Source: Affinundibacterium macrobrachii (GTDB lineage: Bacteria > Pseudomonadota > Gammaproteobacteria > Burkholderiales > Burkholderiaceae_D). From it: DNA of 64,000 bases. Below are positions 8,901 through 16,002 of the stretch, piece after piece (positions within the stretch are counted from its first letter, which is position 1; each line of letters begins with the position of its first letter). The position numbers and the translations under genes are program-made. Location: positions 398,127 through 462,126 of the forward strand of contig NZ_BMYT01000004.1 in assembly GCF_014652415.1 (NCBI RefSeq). Direction: 5' to 3'. The notes below the pieces were generated by a model. It worked only from the letters and a program-made list of their open reading frames with translations. It searched no databases and was not told the origin of the DNA.

Positions 8901-10229
8901 CAGTTTGATGCGGTGTTTGTTGATTTGCATATGCCGTATATGGATGGTGCTGAATTGATTGCACATATTCGGCAGACCCCATTGCGCATTGCGCCAAAAA
9001 TTGCTTTGGTCGGTGCAACAGCGCGTGAGAACTTAAATTATCGCGAGGAAGCGGCAATCGCTGATGCTTACTTAGACAAACCGTTTAACACATCGAATGT
9101 GTTTGATTGCTTGGTGAATATGTTTGCATTTCATCAGCACTTTAATGCCGTCAATACGATACATGGAAGTTTTAAGTGCAAAAATCTGCACGTCTTGTTG
9201 GTGGAAGATAATTTAGTCAATCAACAGATTGCCAAGGAATTGTTGGAGTCGGCCGATATTATGGTTGATGTCGCTATCAATGGACGCGCGGCGGTTGATC
9301 GCTTATTTTCGCAAGACCCACATTTTTATGGCTTGGTATTGATGGATGTCCAAATGCCCGAAATGGATGGGCATGAAGCGACCAAATTGATTCGGCAAAA
9401 TTCACAATTCCAAGATCTACCGATTGTTGCGATGACCGCCCATGCATTATTGATCGAGCGAGAACGATGTTTTGATTCTGGCATGAATGCCCACATTGCT
9501 AAACCTGTTAATCCGAACGAGTTATATCAAACAGTCGCTGATTGGTGCAGTTCATTTGTGGTGACGAACAATGATCATCGTGCGATCTCCGCAAATGGAA
9601 ATACAGACAGATCCTTGAGTATTAAAGGTGTTGATACCCGACTTGGACTTAGTCGAACGATGGGGGATCGGCAGCTTTACTTCAAGCTCTTGAAGCTATT
9701 TGTGATAGATCAGCGCATGGCCGTGAGTAAGATTAAAGAAGCATTAGCGCAGGCTGATTACAAAACAGCCGAAATGATTGCTCATACGCTCAAAGGCGTC
9801 GCTGGCTTAATCGGCGCGGATGTGCAATTACTCGCGGCTCGAATCGAAGCGCAATTAGAAGCTTTGACGCCAGTGGCGCAAATGGAGTCTTTGCTAGAAA
9901 GTGCCGAACGACAATTGCACTTTACGATTGAAGCAATTGAAGACTGTTTGAGCAACGAACAAGTTGTGATCGGAAGCCACGGCGAACGTGACAGCGCCAG
10001 CTTAAGTACAGAGGAAGTGCATGCGAAGTTACGCGCATGCTATAAATTGGTTGCCAGTTATGATGGCGATGCGTTGGAGTTGTTGCAAGACGCGACGGAG
10101 GAGCTAAACCTCGCGTTTGGTTCGGATGTGCAAAAACAAATCATGCGCGCTGCGTCACAGTATGACTTTGATGTCATTCAGTCGATTATGAAAGGTAACG
10201 CACATATGATTGGTATGAGCTTGGACTAA
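5937..10229 (+). CDS. hybrid sensor histidine kinase (TPR-PAS-PAS-HK-REC-REC-Hpt)
   Basis: Very large cytoplasmic hybrid kinase of about 1430 residues; no signal peptide or membrane segment is seen. Residues 1-390 are an alpha-helical TPR-like region, followed by a coiled coil. Two PAS domains come next (about 414-530 and 535-660), each followed by its PAC-like segment. Numbering from the in-frame GTG at 5931, the HisKA His is His706 (MSHEIRTPMN), and a full HATPase follows with its GTGLGLSI box. Then come two receivers (Asp998 in VDLHMP and Asp1139 in MDVQMP) and a C-terminal Hpt (His1285 in AHTLKG). All phospho-acceptors are intact, so an internal multistep relay is possible. The start may be the GTG at 5931 or the ATG at 5937. 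The sensed signal must be cytoplasmic, through PAS or TPR. Confidence 0.93.
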   Translation: MHEISTSTENNWLLRTLDGLDILRDSVSNGCAVAEQMRQESLISNDVLLQAAAEVLIAFADYFQNNLQQAVSSFKRLSATFHQLDSPEGVFLANTGLVIVYRKLGEVKLASEFAEQNLIPKLDSVSSRVLILALNIVAILCQERGETLSAIRFFYRALDEARKIDSASRIAQVAANLGEVIYVTGNPSDAEEFLQIACDVAPSSSEKWLLPFSSTMLALCKIALGKFDEAYKAIAQYIENEHIHAVYINSYRSFYLSVAAFTLAMRGHLAEAMNFSESALASIDAIEDAHLKPYMWWVSGYLHRRFGHYELAIVQLRNAIDELGESGYNHLPLCAINELSEIYAELGRWQEAYLEQKRHQALYLRMQENASKIQVESLKIRSEFKQAEQDRRINELITIERKSLADELQRMLTERETILENSIVGMIFLNSQGRVQWVNTPLCQIFGVERDQVLGASLEPFYESRESYLESGAAVSQAVLRGEAFETELQMRRSDGSLFWVQFSGRAVNKNDLSYGTVWVVMDISARRQLEDDLHKSEYNYRLLIDNVTEGIVVVQNAKIAFANRMIQSLTGHSHEELIGMPFTSSIYIEDVPVVAERHQRRLRGEAVEQYYQIRLQHRYSQQLIWVEISSVLIEWEGQAATLSFVSDLTQRKLLESQLKASMDEQMRLQTLQMQNELKVSELARRHAEETTEAKSLFLANMSHEIRTPMNAIIGMAHLALKTELTVKQKDYVEKIHKAGLSLMGIINDILDFSKIEAGKLDIEELEFDLDEVFNSVAVVTSEKAEQKGLEYLFDIAPNVPKRLKGDPLRLGQVLINLVNNAIKFTEEGEVCVHCSVTEVSENADDRVRLRFDVKDTGLGMSPQQSAKLFMPFSQGDESTTRKFGGTGLGLSISKGMVNLMSGEIWLSSEQGQGTVVSFELPFAKLSIDHVEVNRDLFDQLNMLIVDDHPHAAKLLGAKLASFGIRTILTHSGEEAMTVLNEAEQENRQFDAVFVDLHMPYMDGAELIAHIRQTPLRIAPKIALVGATARENLNYREEAAIADAYLDKPFNTSNVFDCLVNMFAFHQHFNAVNTIHGSFKCKNLHVLLVEDNLVNQQIAKELLESADIMVDVAINGRAAVDRLFSQDPHFYGLVLMDVQMPEMDGHEATKLIRQNSQFQDLPIVAMTAHALLIERERCFDSGMNAHIAKPVNPNELYQTVADWCSSFVVTNNDHRAISANGNTDRSLSIKGVDTRLGLSRTMGDRQLYFKLLKLFVIDQRMAVSKIKEALAQADYKTAEMIAHTLKGVAGLIGADVQLLAARIEAQLEALTPVAQMESLLESAERQLHFTIEAIEDCLSNEQVVIGSHGERDSASLSTEEVHAKLRACYKLVASYDGDALELLQDATEELNLAFGSDVQKQIMRAASQYDFDVIQSIMKGNAHMIGMSLD

Positions 10230-10317
10230 ATGACCGTAAGTAGTTTGATAAAACGAGGCGAATTAGTTTTTAGGTGTTGACGACAATTGAAACGTTCAAC
10301 TTATTCTAAGGTGAAAT

Positions 10318-11445
10318 ATGAATGATGCTCAGGACCAAGATGCGAAGCAAGTCATCTTAATCGTTGACGATACTCCCGATAATATAACTTTGCTCTCCGC
10401 ACTGCTTAAAGACAAGTACAAGATTAAGATCGCGACCAATGGCTTGAAAGCCTTGCATATTGCTTCGATTGATCCTAGTCCCGATTTGATTCTGTTGGAT
10501 GTGATGATGCCAGAGATGGATGGCTATGAAACCTGCCGTCGCTTGAAAGAGAATCCACAAACCAATCACATTCCGATAATCTTTTTGACGGCTAAAAGCC
10601 AAGTTTCAGACGAGGAAATGGGACTGAAATTGGGTGCCGTGGACTACATTAGTAAGCCAGTAAGTCCGCCTATCGTGTTGGCGCGGGTGGCTACCCAGTT
10701 GAACTTGGTGAGAGCCAGAAATCTCTTACAAGATCAGAACAAGAATTTAGAAGGCTTGGTCAAAGACCGCACTCGCAAGCTTGCTAAGATGCAGGATGCC
10801 ATCATTATGGCGATGGCTTCATTGGCCGAAACACGTGATAACGAGACAGGTAATCACATTCGGCGCACGCAAAATTATGTCGCTGCGTTGGCACGGCAGC
10901 TTAAACATTTGCCTCGTTTTTCAGCTGAATTGACCGATGAAAATATAGAGCTTTTGTATAAATCTGCACCTTTGCATGATATTGGCAAGGTAGGTATTCC
11001 AGACAATATTCTTTTGAAGCCTGGCAAGCTGACTTCAGAAGAATTTGAAATTATGAAGCTGCATACCAATTACGGTCGCGAAACGATTTTATCCGTCGAG
11101 CGTTATCTCGGTGAAAGTAATGAATTTTTACGTTTCGCGCGTGAAATTACCTATTCGCATCAAGAAAAATGGGATGGATCTGGTTATCCAGAAAATTTAT
11201 CCGGTGATGCAATTCCCATTTCGGCCCGATTAATGGCAGTTGCCGATGTTTACGATGCCTTGATTTCAAGACGAGTCTACAAGCCGGCATTCACGCATGA
11301 AGAAGCGATCGATATCATGCGCAAAGGGCGAGGCACGCACTTCGATCCTGATATCTTGGATGTGTTTTTAAAGATCACGGATGAATTTAAGGAAATCGCG
11401 ATGCGCTACCAAGAAGGGGAAGGCGGCGAAACTGAAGTGTTTTAG
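10318..11445 (+). CDS. response regulator with HD-GYP phosphodiesterase domain
   Basis: RpfG-like output protein expected to degrade cyclic di-GMP. The receiver domain (1-125) has Asp61 in LLDVMMPEMDG. A short coiled linker leads to the HD-GYP domain, which has HD at 220-221 (HDIGKVGIP) and the GYP motif at 289-291 (KWDGSGYP). All metal-binding and GYP residues look intact, so activity is likely. A good ribosome site (AAGGTG, 10308-10313) precedes the ATG. It lies 88 nt after the hybrid kinase gene on the same strand, so it is the natural terminal acceptor of that relay. The pairing is an inference from proximity. Confidence 0.93.
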   Translation: MNDAQDQDAKQVILIVDDTPDNITLLSALLKDKYKIKIATNGLKALHIASIDPSPDLILLDVMMPEMDGYETCRRLKENPQTNHIPIIFLTAKSQVSDEEMGLKLGAVDYISKPVSPPIVLARVATQLNLVRARNLLQDQNKNLEGLVKDRTRKLAKMQDAIIMAMASLAETRDNETGNHIRRTQNYVAALARQLKHLPRFSAELTDENIELLYKSAPLHDIGKVGIPDNILLKPGKLTSEEFEIMKLHTNYGRETILSVERYLGESNEFLRFAREITYSHQEKWDGSGYPENLSGDAIPISARLMAVADVYDALISRRVYKPAFTHEEAIDIMRKGRGTHFDPDILDVFLKITDEFKEIAMRYQEGEGGETEVF

Positions 11446-11484
11446 TGACACAAAAAACGCTGATGTATTTTTTGATTTTTAAAA

Positions 11485-12042
11485 TCAATTTATTCGTAAG
11501 AGTTTATTGATTAGATCACTAGATGTCGTGGCATTGAGTTTTTTCATCAATTTAGAGCGGTGCATTTCTATCGTGCGCGGACTTAGATGTAAGTTGCGCG
11601 CGATTAGTTTGCTGGTTTGTCCCTCGGCTAAGAGCGCAGCGATTTCGCGTTCTCTGGTTGACAATTCTTGTGATACTTTGCGTTTGGCACTCAAGTCGTC
11701 AAATGTCCAAATTCCTGAGGCATGTGCATTCGCAGGATCTAGTGAACGGCCTGTTACATGGCACCAAAATAACTCCTGGTTTGCGCGCTTCATGATTCTC
11801 TCGTCTGAATAAGTTCCGGTGGCATTGATAATCGGCTCGATGCGCGCGCCGGTTCGCTCAAATTCATCTGGACTCGGATATAAAATCAAGAAAGACTGTC
11901 CGATTAAATCCTCTTGCTGATAGCCAAACATGCTTGCCAAAGCTTGGTTGCACGCACTGATCCTGCGGTTTTGTGAGACGCACATGCCGATCGGTGCTAA
12001 CTGAAAAATACTTTCAAAATCAATGGGTGTGGCAACGGGCAT
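11485..12042 (-). CDS. PAS-LuxR transcriptional regulator
   Basis: Short one-component regulator of 185 residues. Residues 8-115 form a PAS domain (the IFQLAPIGMCVSQ start is typical). Residues 122-182 form a LuxR/GerE helix-turn-helix with the usual TxRExE, SPRTIEMH and KL-LNA pattern. There is no receiver domain, so it is probably controlled by a ligand or cofactor in PAS. It is divergent from scoAB with about 210 nt between the start codons, so it is a good candidate regulator of ketone-body use. A possible operator is the inverted repeat at 12135-12165. Confidence 0.85.
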   Translation of the reverse strand: MPVATPIDFESIFQLAPIGMCVSQNRRISACNQALASMFGYQQEDLIGQSFLILYPSPDEFERTGARIEPIINATGTYSDERIMKRANQELFWCHVTGRSLDPANAHASGIWTFDDLSAKRKVSQELSTREREIAALLAEGQTSKLIARNLHLSPRTIEMHRSKLMKKLNATTSSDLINKLLRIN

Positions 12043-12134
12043 GGCGATAGAGAAGGGAATTAAGTGGGCTTATGAGTGTAATAAGTCCAGTAGAATACAA
12101 CGAAGCTTATTTTCTGGCGAGTTATTCACCTATG

Positions 12135-12165
12135 GTGTGCAAAAACGAAGAGACTTTGTGCACAC
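12135..12165. promoter_or_regulatory. inverted repeat, possible operator upstream of scoA
   Basis: GTGTGCA (12135-12141) is mirrored by TGCACAC (12159-12165) with a 17-nt spacer. It sits in the shared region between the PAS-LuxR gene and scoA. Its role as an operator is inferred from position and symmetry only. Confidence 0.35.
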
Positions 12166-12251
12166 TTTCGCTAGTAGTTCTACGGTATTGCATTGTCAGT
12201 AAATGCGCTCTATCCTTAATTTTTTTTTGTACACCTAGAAAAGGGAGACAT

Positions 12252-12950
12252 ATGAATAAGCTTTATCCTGATGCCGCCACGGCACTGGCTGATATTGTTA
12301 AAGATGGTCAGACTATCGCAGTTGGTGGTTTTGGTTTGTGCGGTATTCCAGAAGCCTTGATCGCTGCATTGCGCGATAGTGGTAAAAAGTACTTAACTGC
12401 CATTTCAAATAATGCAGGAGTTGATGGTTTTGGCTTGGGTCAATTACTGACAACGCGTCAAATCACTAAGATGATTTCTTCTTATGTAGGCGAAAACAAG
12501 GAATTTGAACGCCAATATTTGGCTGGCGAATTGCAGTTGGAGTTCACGCCACAGGGCACTTTGGCAGAGAAATTGCGTGCTGGCGGCGCTGGCATTCCTG
12601 CGTTTTTTACTAAGACGGGTGTCGGTACTATCGTTGCAGAAGGTAAAGAAGTGCGTGAGTTTGACGGCGAACAGTACGTGATGGAGCGTTCATTAGTAGC
12701 GGACGTTTCATTGGTAAAAGCTTACAAAGCCGATAAAGCAGGAAATTTGGTATATCGCAAAACTGCACGTAATTTCAATCCTAATGTGGCGATGGCGGGC
12801 AAAATCACGGTCGTTGAGGTCGAACATTTGGTTGACATTGGTGAGATTGATCCTGATGAGGTTCATACACCGGGTATTTATGTGCATCGTATCGTTGTTA
12901 ATGCGAATCCAGAAAAACGCATCGAGCAACGCACTGTATCCCCAAGTTAA
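12252..12950 (+). CDS. scoA: succinyl-CoA:3-ketoacid CoA-transferase subunit A
   Basis: Alpha subunit of the cytoplasmic enzyme that moves CoA from succinyl-CoA to acetoacetate. The reading frame is open back to 12072, but the real start is the ATG at 12252, directly after a strong AAGGGAGA site. This gives the normal 232 residues beginning MNKLYPDAA. The glycine-rich [10 protein letters not shown] and the [12 protein letters not shown] segment are typical of class I 3-oxoacid CoA-transferase A subunits. scoB follows 27 nt later in the same operon. Confidence 0.93.
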   Translation: MNKLYPDAATALADIVKDGQTIAVGGFGLCGIPEALIAALRDSGKKYLTAISNNAGVDGFGLGQLLTTRQITKMISSYVGENKEFERQYLAGELQLEFTPQGTLAEKLRAGGAGIPAFFTKTGVGTIVAEGKEVREFDGEQYVMERSLVADVSLVKAYKADKAGNLVYRKTARNFNPNVAMAGKITVVEVEHLVDIGEIDPDEVHTPGIYVHRIVVNANPEKRIEQRTVSPS

Positions 12951-12977
12951 TTACCGAATAAGAAAAAGGACATCATC

Positions 12978-13616
12978 ATGGCATGGAATCGTGACGAAAT
13001 GGCTGCTCGCGCGGCGCAAGAATTACAAGATGGTTTTTACGTGAACTTGGGAATTGGTTTGCCAACTTTGGTGGCAAATCATGTGCCAAGTCATATGGAA
13101 GTGTGGTTGCAATCTGAAAACGGATTGCTAGGTATTGGCCCATTTCCAACAGAAGATCAAGTTGATCCAGATTTGATCAATGCAGGAAAGCAAACGGTAA
13201 CGACCTTAGCAGGCTCATCGATTTTTAGTTCTGCTGATTCATTCGCAATGATCCGCGGTGGCAAAATTAATGTGGCAATCTTGGGCGCAATGCAAGTTTC
13301 AGAAAAGGGCGACCTTGCCAACTGGATGATTCCAGGAAAAATGGTAAAAGGCATGGGCGGCGCAATGGATTTGGTCGCCGGTGTTGGCCGCGTTGTGGTG
13401 TTAATGGAGCACGTTGCGAAAGGCGATGCACATAAGATTTTGAAGACGTGTAATTTGCCATTAACAGGTGTTGCTGTGGTAGATCGCATTATCACCGATT
13501 TGGGTGTAATCGATGTTACACCAAGCGGATTGAAGTTGGTTGAATTGGCGCCAGGGGTTAGCAAGGAAGAGATTCAGGCAAAAACGGAAGCAACAATTGA
13601 TATGAGCGCGGTTTAA
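12978..13616 (+). CDS. scoB: succinyl-CoA:3-ketoacid CoA-transferase subunit B
   Basis: Beta subunit carrying the active site. The catalytic glutamate that forms the CoA thioester intermediate is Glu47 in SENGLLGIG, preceded by the typical [10 protein letters not shown]. The 212 residues match the family. An AAGGA site precedes the ATG, and the gene is co-transcribed with scoA. A strong bidirectional terminator follows at 13683-13720. Convergent to it lies the 3-hydroxybutyrate dehydrogenase gene, which supplies acetoacetate. Confidence 0.93.
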   Translation: MAWNRDEMAARAAQELQDGFYVNLGIGLPTLVANHVPSHMEVWLQSENGLLGIGPFPTEDQVDPDLINAGKQTVTTLAGSSIFSSADSFAMIRGGKINVAILGAMQVSEKGDLANWMIPGKMVKGMGGAMDLVAGVGRVVVLMEHVAKGDAHKILKTCNLPLTGVAVVDRIITDLGVIDVTPSGLKLVELAPGVSKEEIQAKTEATIDMSAV

Positions 13617-13682
13617 ACAATGCGGATTGATCGACTTGGAAGTCGATCACGCATTGATTAAATTTGTCGTCCATAAAAAAAG

Positions 13683-13720
13683 AAAAAAGCCTGAGAAGAA
13701 ATTTCTTCTCAGGCTTTTTT
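13683..13720. terminator. bidirectional intrinsic terminator
   Basis: A perfect 38-nt palindrome centred between 13701 and 13702. The GC part reads GCCTGAGAAG and its complement, flanked by six A on the left and six T on the right. It lies between convergent scoB and the 3-hydroxybutyrate dehydrogenase gene and can end transcripts from both sides. Confidence 0.93.
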
Positions 13721-13803
13721 CTGCCAAGAATTCTACCAACAATTTATTCTATGAATGATTGATCGCGCGATTGATCAATTGAACTCATGCAATCCGCAAA
13801 TCT

Positions 13804-14598
13804 TTATTGCGCGACCCAACCTCCATCCATATTCCAAGCAACACCACGAATCTGTGTTGCCGCATCACTGCAGAAAAATACCGCTAGTGCACCTAATTGT
13901 TCTGGTGTGACGAATTCGCCCGATGGCTGTTTTTCGGAGAGTAGTGATTTCTTCGCTTCTTCATTGCTGATGTTGTCGCGCTCGGCGCGTGCATCAACTT
14001 GTTTTTGAACCAGTGGTGTTAGCACAAAGCCTGGGCAGATCGCATTGCAGGTGATTGCGCTATCTGCAGTTTCTAAGGCTGTGGTTTTGGTGAAACCAAC
14101 CAAGCCGTGTTTGGCTGCGACATAAGCCGATTTTTGCGCTGATGCGACTAAGCCATGTACCGAGGCGACGTTGATAATTCTGCCCCAATTCTTCGCACGC
14201 ATTGACGGCAAGGCGAGTCGCGTCGTATGAAAAGCTGAGCTTAAGTTGACGGCGATGATGGCATCCCATTTTTCAACAGGAAAATCTTCAATTGCCGCCA
14301 CATGCTGAATCCCCGCATTATTGACGAGAATGTCGACGCCACCAAATTCGTTTTGTGCTTGCGTCATCATCTCAGCGATTTGATTAGCTTGTGTCATGTC
14401 GGCATTTGAATAAATTGTTTTGACTTGAAACTCTTCTTCAATCGCAGCGCGTAGAGCAGCAATTTCTTGCAAATCGCCAAAGCCATTCAAACAGATATTC
14501 GCACCTTCTGTGGCTAGTGAACGGGCAATTCCCAAACCGATTCCTGAAGTTGAACCAGTGACTAAGGCAGTTTTTCCGACGAGTGATCGAGATTGCAT
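13804..14598 (-). CDS. D-3-hydroxybutyrate dehydrogenase
   Basis: NAD-dependent short-chain dehydrogenase that turns 3-hydroxybutyrate into acetoacetate (bdhA/hbdH type). The Rossmann motif TGSTSGIGLG is at residues 14-23, NNAG at 93-96, and the catalytic Ser146, Tyr159 and Lys163 (YVAAK) are all present. The FVLTPLVQKQ substrate loop is typical of the 3-hydroxybutyrate branch. The length is 264 residues. An AGGAAA ribosome site precedes the ATG. With phaZ and scoAB in the same window, the specific function is well supported. Confidence 0.92.
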   Translation of the reverse strand: MQSRSLVGKTALVTGSTSGIGLGIARSLATEGANICLNGFGDLQEIAALRAAIEEEFQVKTIYSNADMTQANQIAEMMTQAQNEFGGVDILVNNAGIQHVAAIEDFPVEKWDAIIAVNLSSAFHTTRLALPSMRAKNWGRIINVASVHGLVASAQKSAYVAAKHGLVGFTKTTALETADSAITCNAICPGFVLTPLVQKQVDARAERDNISNEEAKKSLLSEKQPSGEFVTPEQLGALAVFFCSDAATQIRGVAWNMDGGWVAQ

Positions 14599-14715
14599 GC
14601 TGTTTCCTATAGAAAAATCAAAAATAGTGTGAGAAAAAAGAAGTTCAAAAGGATTTTATGCTAAACCCTCGGTAAAATGGCAGCTTACTTTCTTAATCCA
14701 ACAAAGATTTTTTAT

Positions 14716-15579
14716 ATGACCGTTCGTCGTCAATTTGTGCAGTGTTTTTCTCCCGCAGGTCTTCATCGGATGTCGTATAAAGAATGGGGCGACCAGCAGA
14801 ATCCTAAAGTGCTGATTTGCGTGCACGGTATTACGCGGGTTGGCGATGATTTTGATGCATTAGCTTCGGCTTTGATCGATGAATATCGTGTGATTTGTCC
14901 TGATGTTGTGGGACGAGGCTATTCAGATCGCTTAGCAAATCCTCAGCTATATCAAATACCGCAGTACGTCAGTGATATGGTGACTTTAATCGCTCGCTTA
15001 AATTCGCAAACCATAGATTGGTTTGGTACTTCGATGGGCGGTTTGATTGGCTTGATCTTGGCGTCGATGAAAGACAATCCGATTCGTAAATTGATATTGA
15101 ACGATGTCGGCCCCAGTCTGCGATTCGATGGGTTAAAACGGATTGGCGAATTGATCGGACAAGACGTACGTTTTGACACGTTTGAGCAAGGCGTGCAATT
15201 CATTCGCGAGGTCTCCAGCTCGTTCGGGCCACACACCGATGCGCAGTGGGAAAAACTCGCTCGTGATGTGCTGCGCCAGAATGCGGAAGGTAAGTGGATA
15301 CGACATTATGATTTGGGTTTGGCACTTCCTGTTCAAGCGACCACCTTGGAATCCGCGGCGATCGGAGAAAAAATGCTTTGGGCTGCGTACGATGCCATTC
15401 GTTGTGAGACTTTATTAGTACGTGGTGCTGAATCGGATTTGTTGAGCGTTGAGACTGCGCAGCAAATGCAAAGCCGTGGGCCACGTGCGAAATTGATTGA
15501 GATTCCTGGCGTTGGTCATGCGCCTACTTTTATTAATGCGGATCAAATTGCGATTGCTAGAGATTTTCTGTTGAATTGA
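14716..15579 (+). CDS. alpha/beta-fold hydrolase
   Basis: Soluble esterase or lipase-like enzyme of unknown substrate. The oxyanion region is VHGITR, the nucleophile is Ser106 in GTSMGG, the acid is in GAESDLLS and the His is in GVGHAPTF. The frame is open from an ATG at 14677, but that ATG overlaps a -10-like TAAAAT (14673-14678). The second ATG at 14716, giving MTVRRQF, is therefore the better start. The ribosome site is weak in both cases. It is divergent from the 3-hydroxybutyrate dehydrogenase gene. A PHB oligomer hydrolase role is possible but not shown. Confidence 0.85.
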   Translation: MTVRRQFVQCFSPAGLHRMSYKEWGDQQNPKVLICVHGITRVGDDFDALASALIDEYRVICPDVVGRGYSDRLANPQLYQIPQYVSDMVTLIARLNSQTIDWFGTSMGGLIGLILASMKDNPIRKLILNDVGPSLRFDGLKRIGELIGQDVRFDTFEQGVQFIREVSSSFGPHTDAQWEKLARDVLRQNAEGKWIRHYDLGLALPVQATTLESAAIGEKMLWAAYDAIRCETLLVRGAESDLLSVETAQQMQSRGPRAKLIEIPGVGHAPTFINADQIAIARDFLLN

Positions 15580-15634
15580 AATGAATTGAATTAAGTTTAG
15601 TTAAGTTAGATTAGGGAATAGGAGTTTGAGTGTG

Positions 15635-15979
15635 ATGCAACGTTTTCATGTGGGACCACGGTTATCTGAGTTTGCGATTTTTAATAAGACGGTCTATTTA
15701 GCGGGACAGGTTCCCGAGGATACGAGTCAAGATATCGTTGGACAAACCAATAATGTTTTGGCGCAAATTGATCGGTTATTGGAAGAAGCTGGTAGTGATA
15801 AATCGCGAATCTTGATGTGTCAGATATTTATCACCGATATGGCAAATATGGCGGGCATGAATCAAGCATGGGATGCTTGGGTTGCACCAGGAAATGCGCC
15901 ACCGCGCGCCACTGTGCAAGCAGCTTTGGCGAATTCAGATTGGTTGGTTGAAATTGTCGTGACTGCTGCGCAAAAGTAA
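15635..15979 (+). CDS. RidA/YjgF family protein
   Basis: Small trimeric-type protein of the Rid family (about 115 residues). Rid proteins deaminate reactive enamine/imine intermediates. The core segment VYLAGQVPED and the C-terminal PPRATVQAALA are characteristic. It appears to belong to the Rid4-7-like groups rather than canonical RidA, since it is short and lacks the usual GPYSQA start. GGAG at 15621-15624 suits starts at GTG 15632 or ATG 15635. It lies between the alpha/beta hydrolase and relA on the same strand. Confidence 0.87.
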   Translation: MQRFHVGPRLSEFAIFNKTVYLAGQVPEDTSQDIVGQTNNVLAQIDRLLEEAGSDKSRILMCQIFITDMANMAGMNQAWDAWVAPGNAPPRATVQAALANSDWLVEIVVTAAQK

Positions 15980-16002
15980 TGTGCATTTGAATGTAAAAAT
16001 AT

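Noticed and set aside
12072..12251. N-terminal extension of scoA
   Set aside because: The ATG at 12252 has a strong ribosome site and gives the family-normal start; the extension covers the promoter region and a dyad.
14677..14715. ATG at 14677 as start of the alpha/beta hydrolase
   Set aside because: It overlaps a TAAAAT -10-like box and lacks a ribosome site; the ATG at 14716 gives a better family-like start, though this is not certain.
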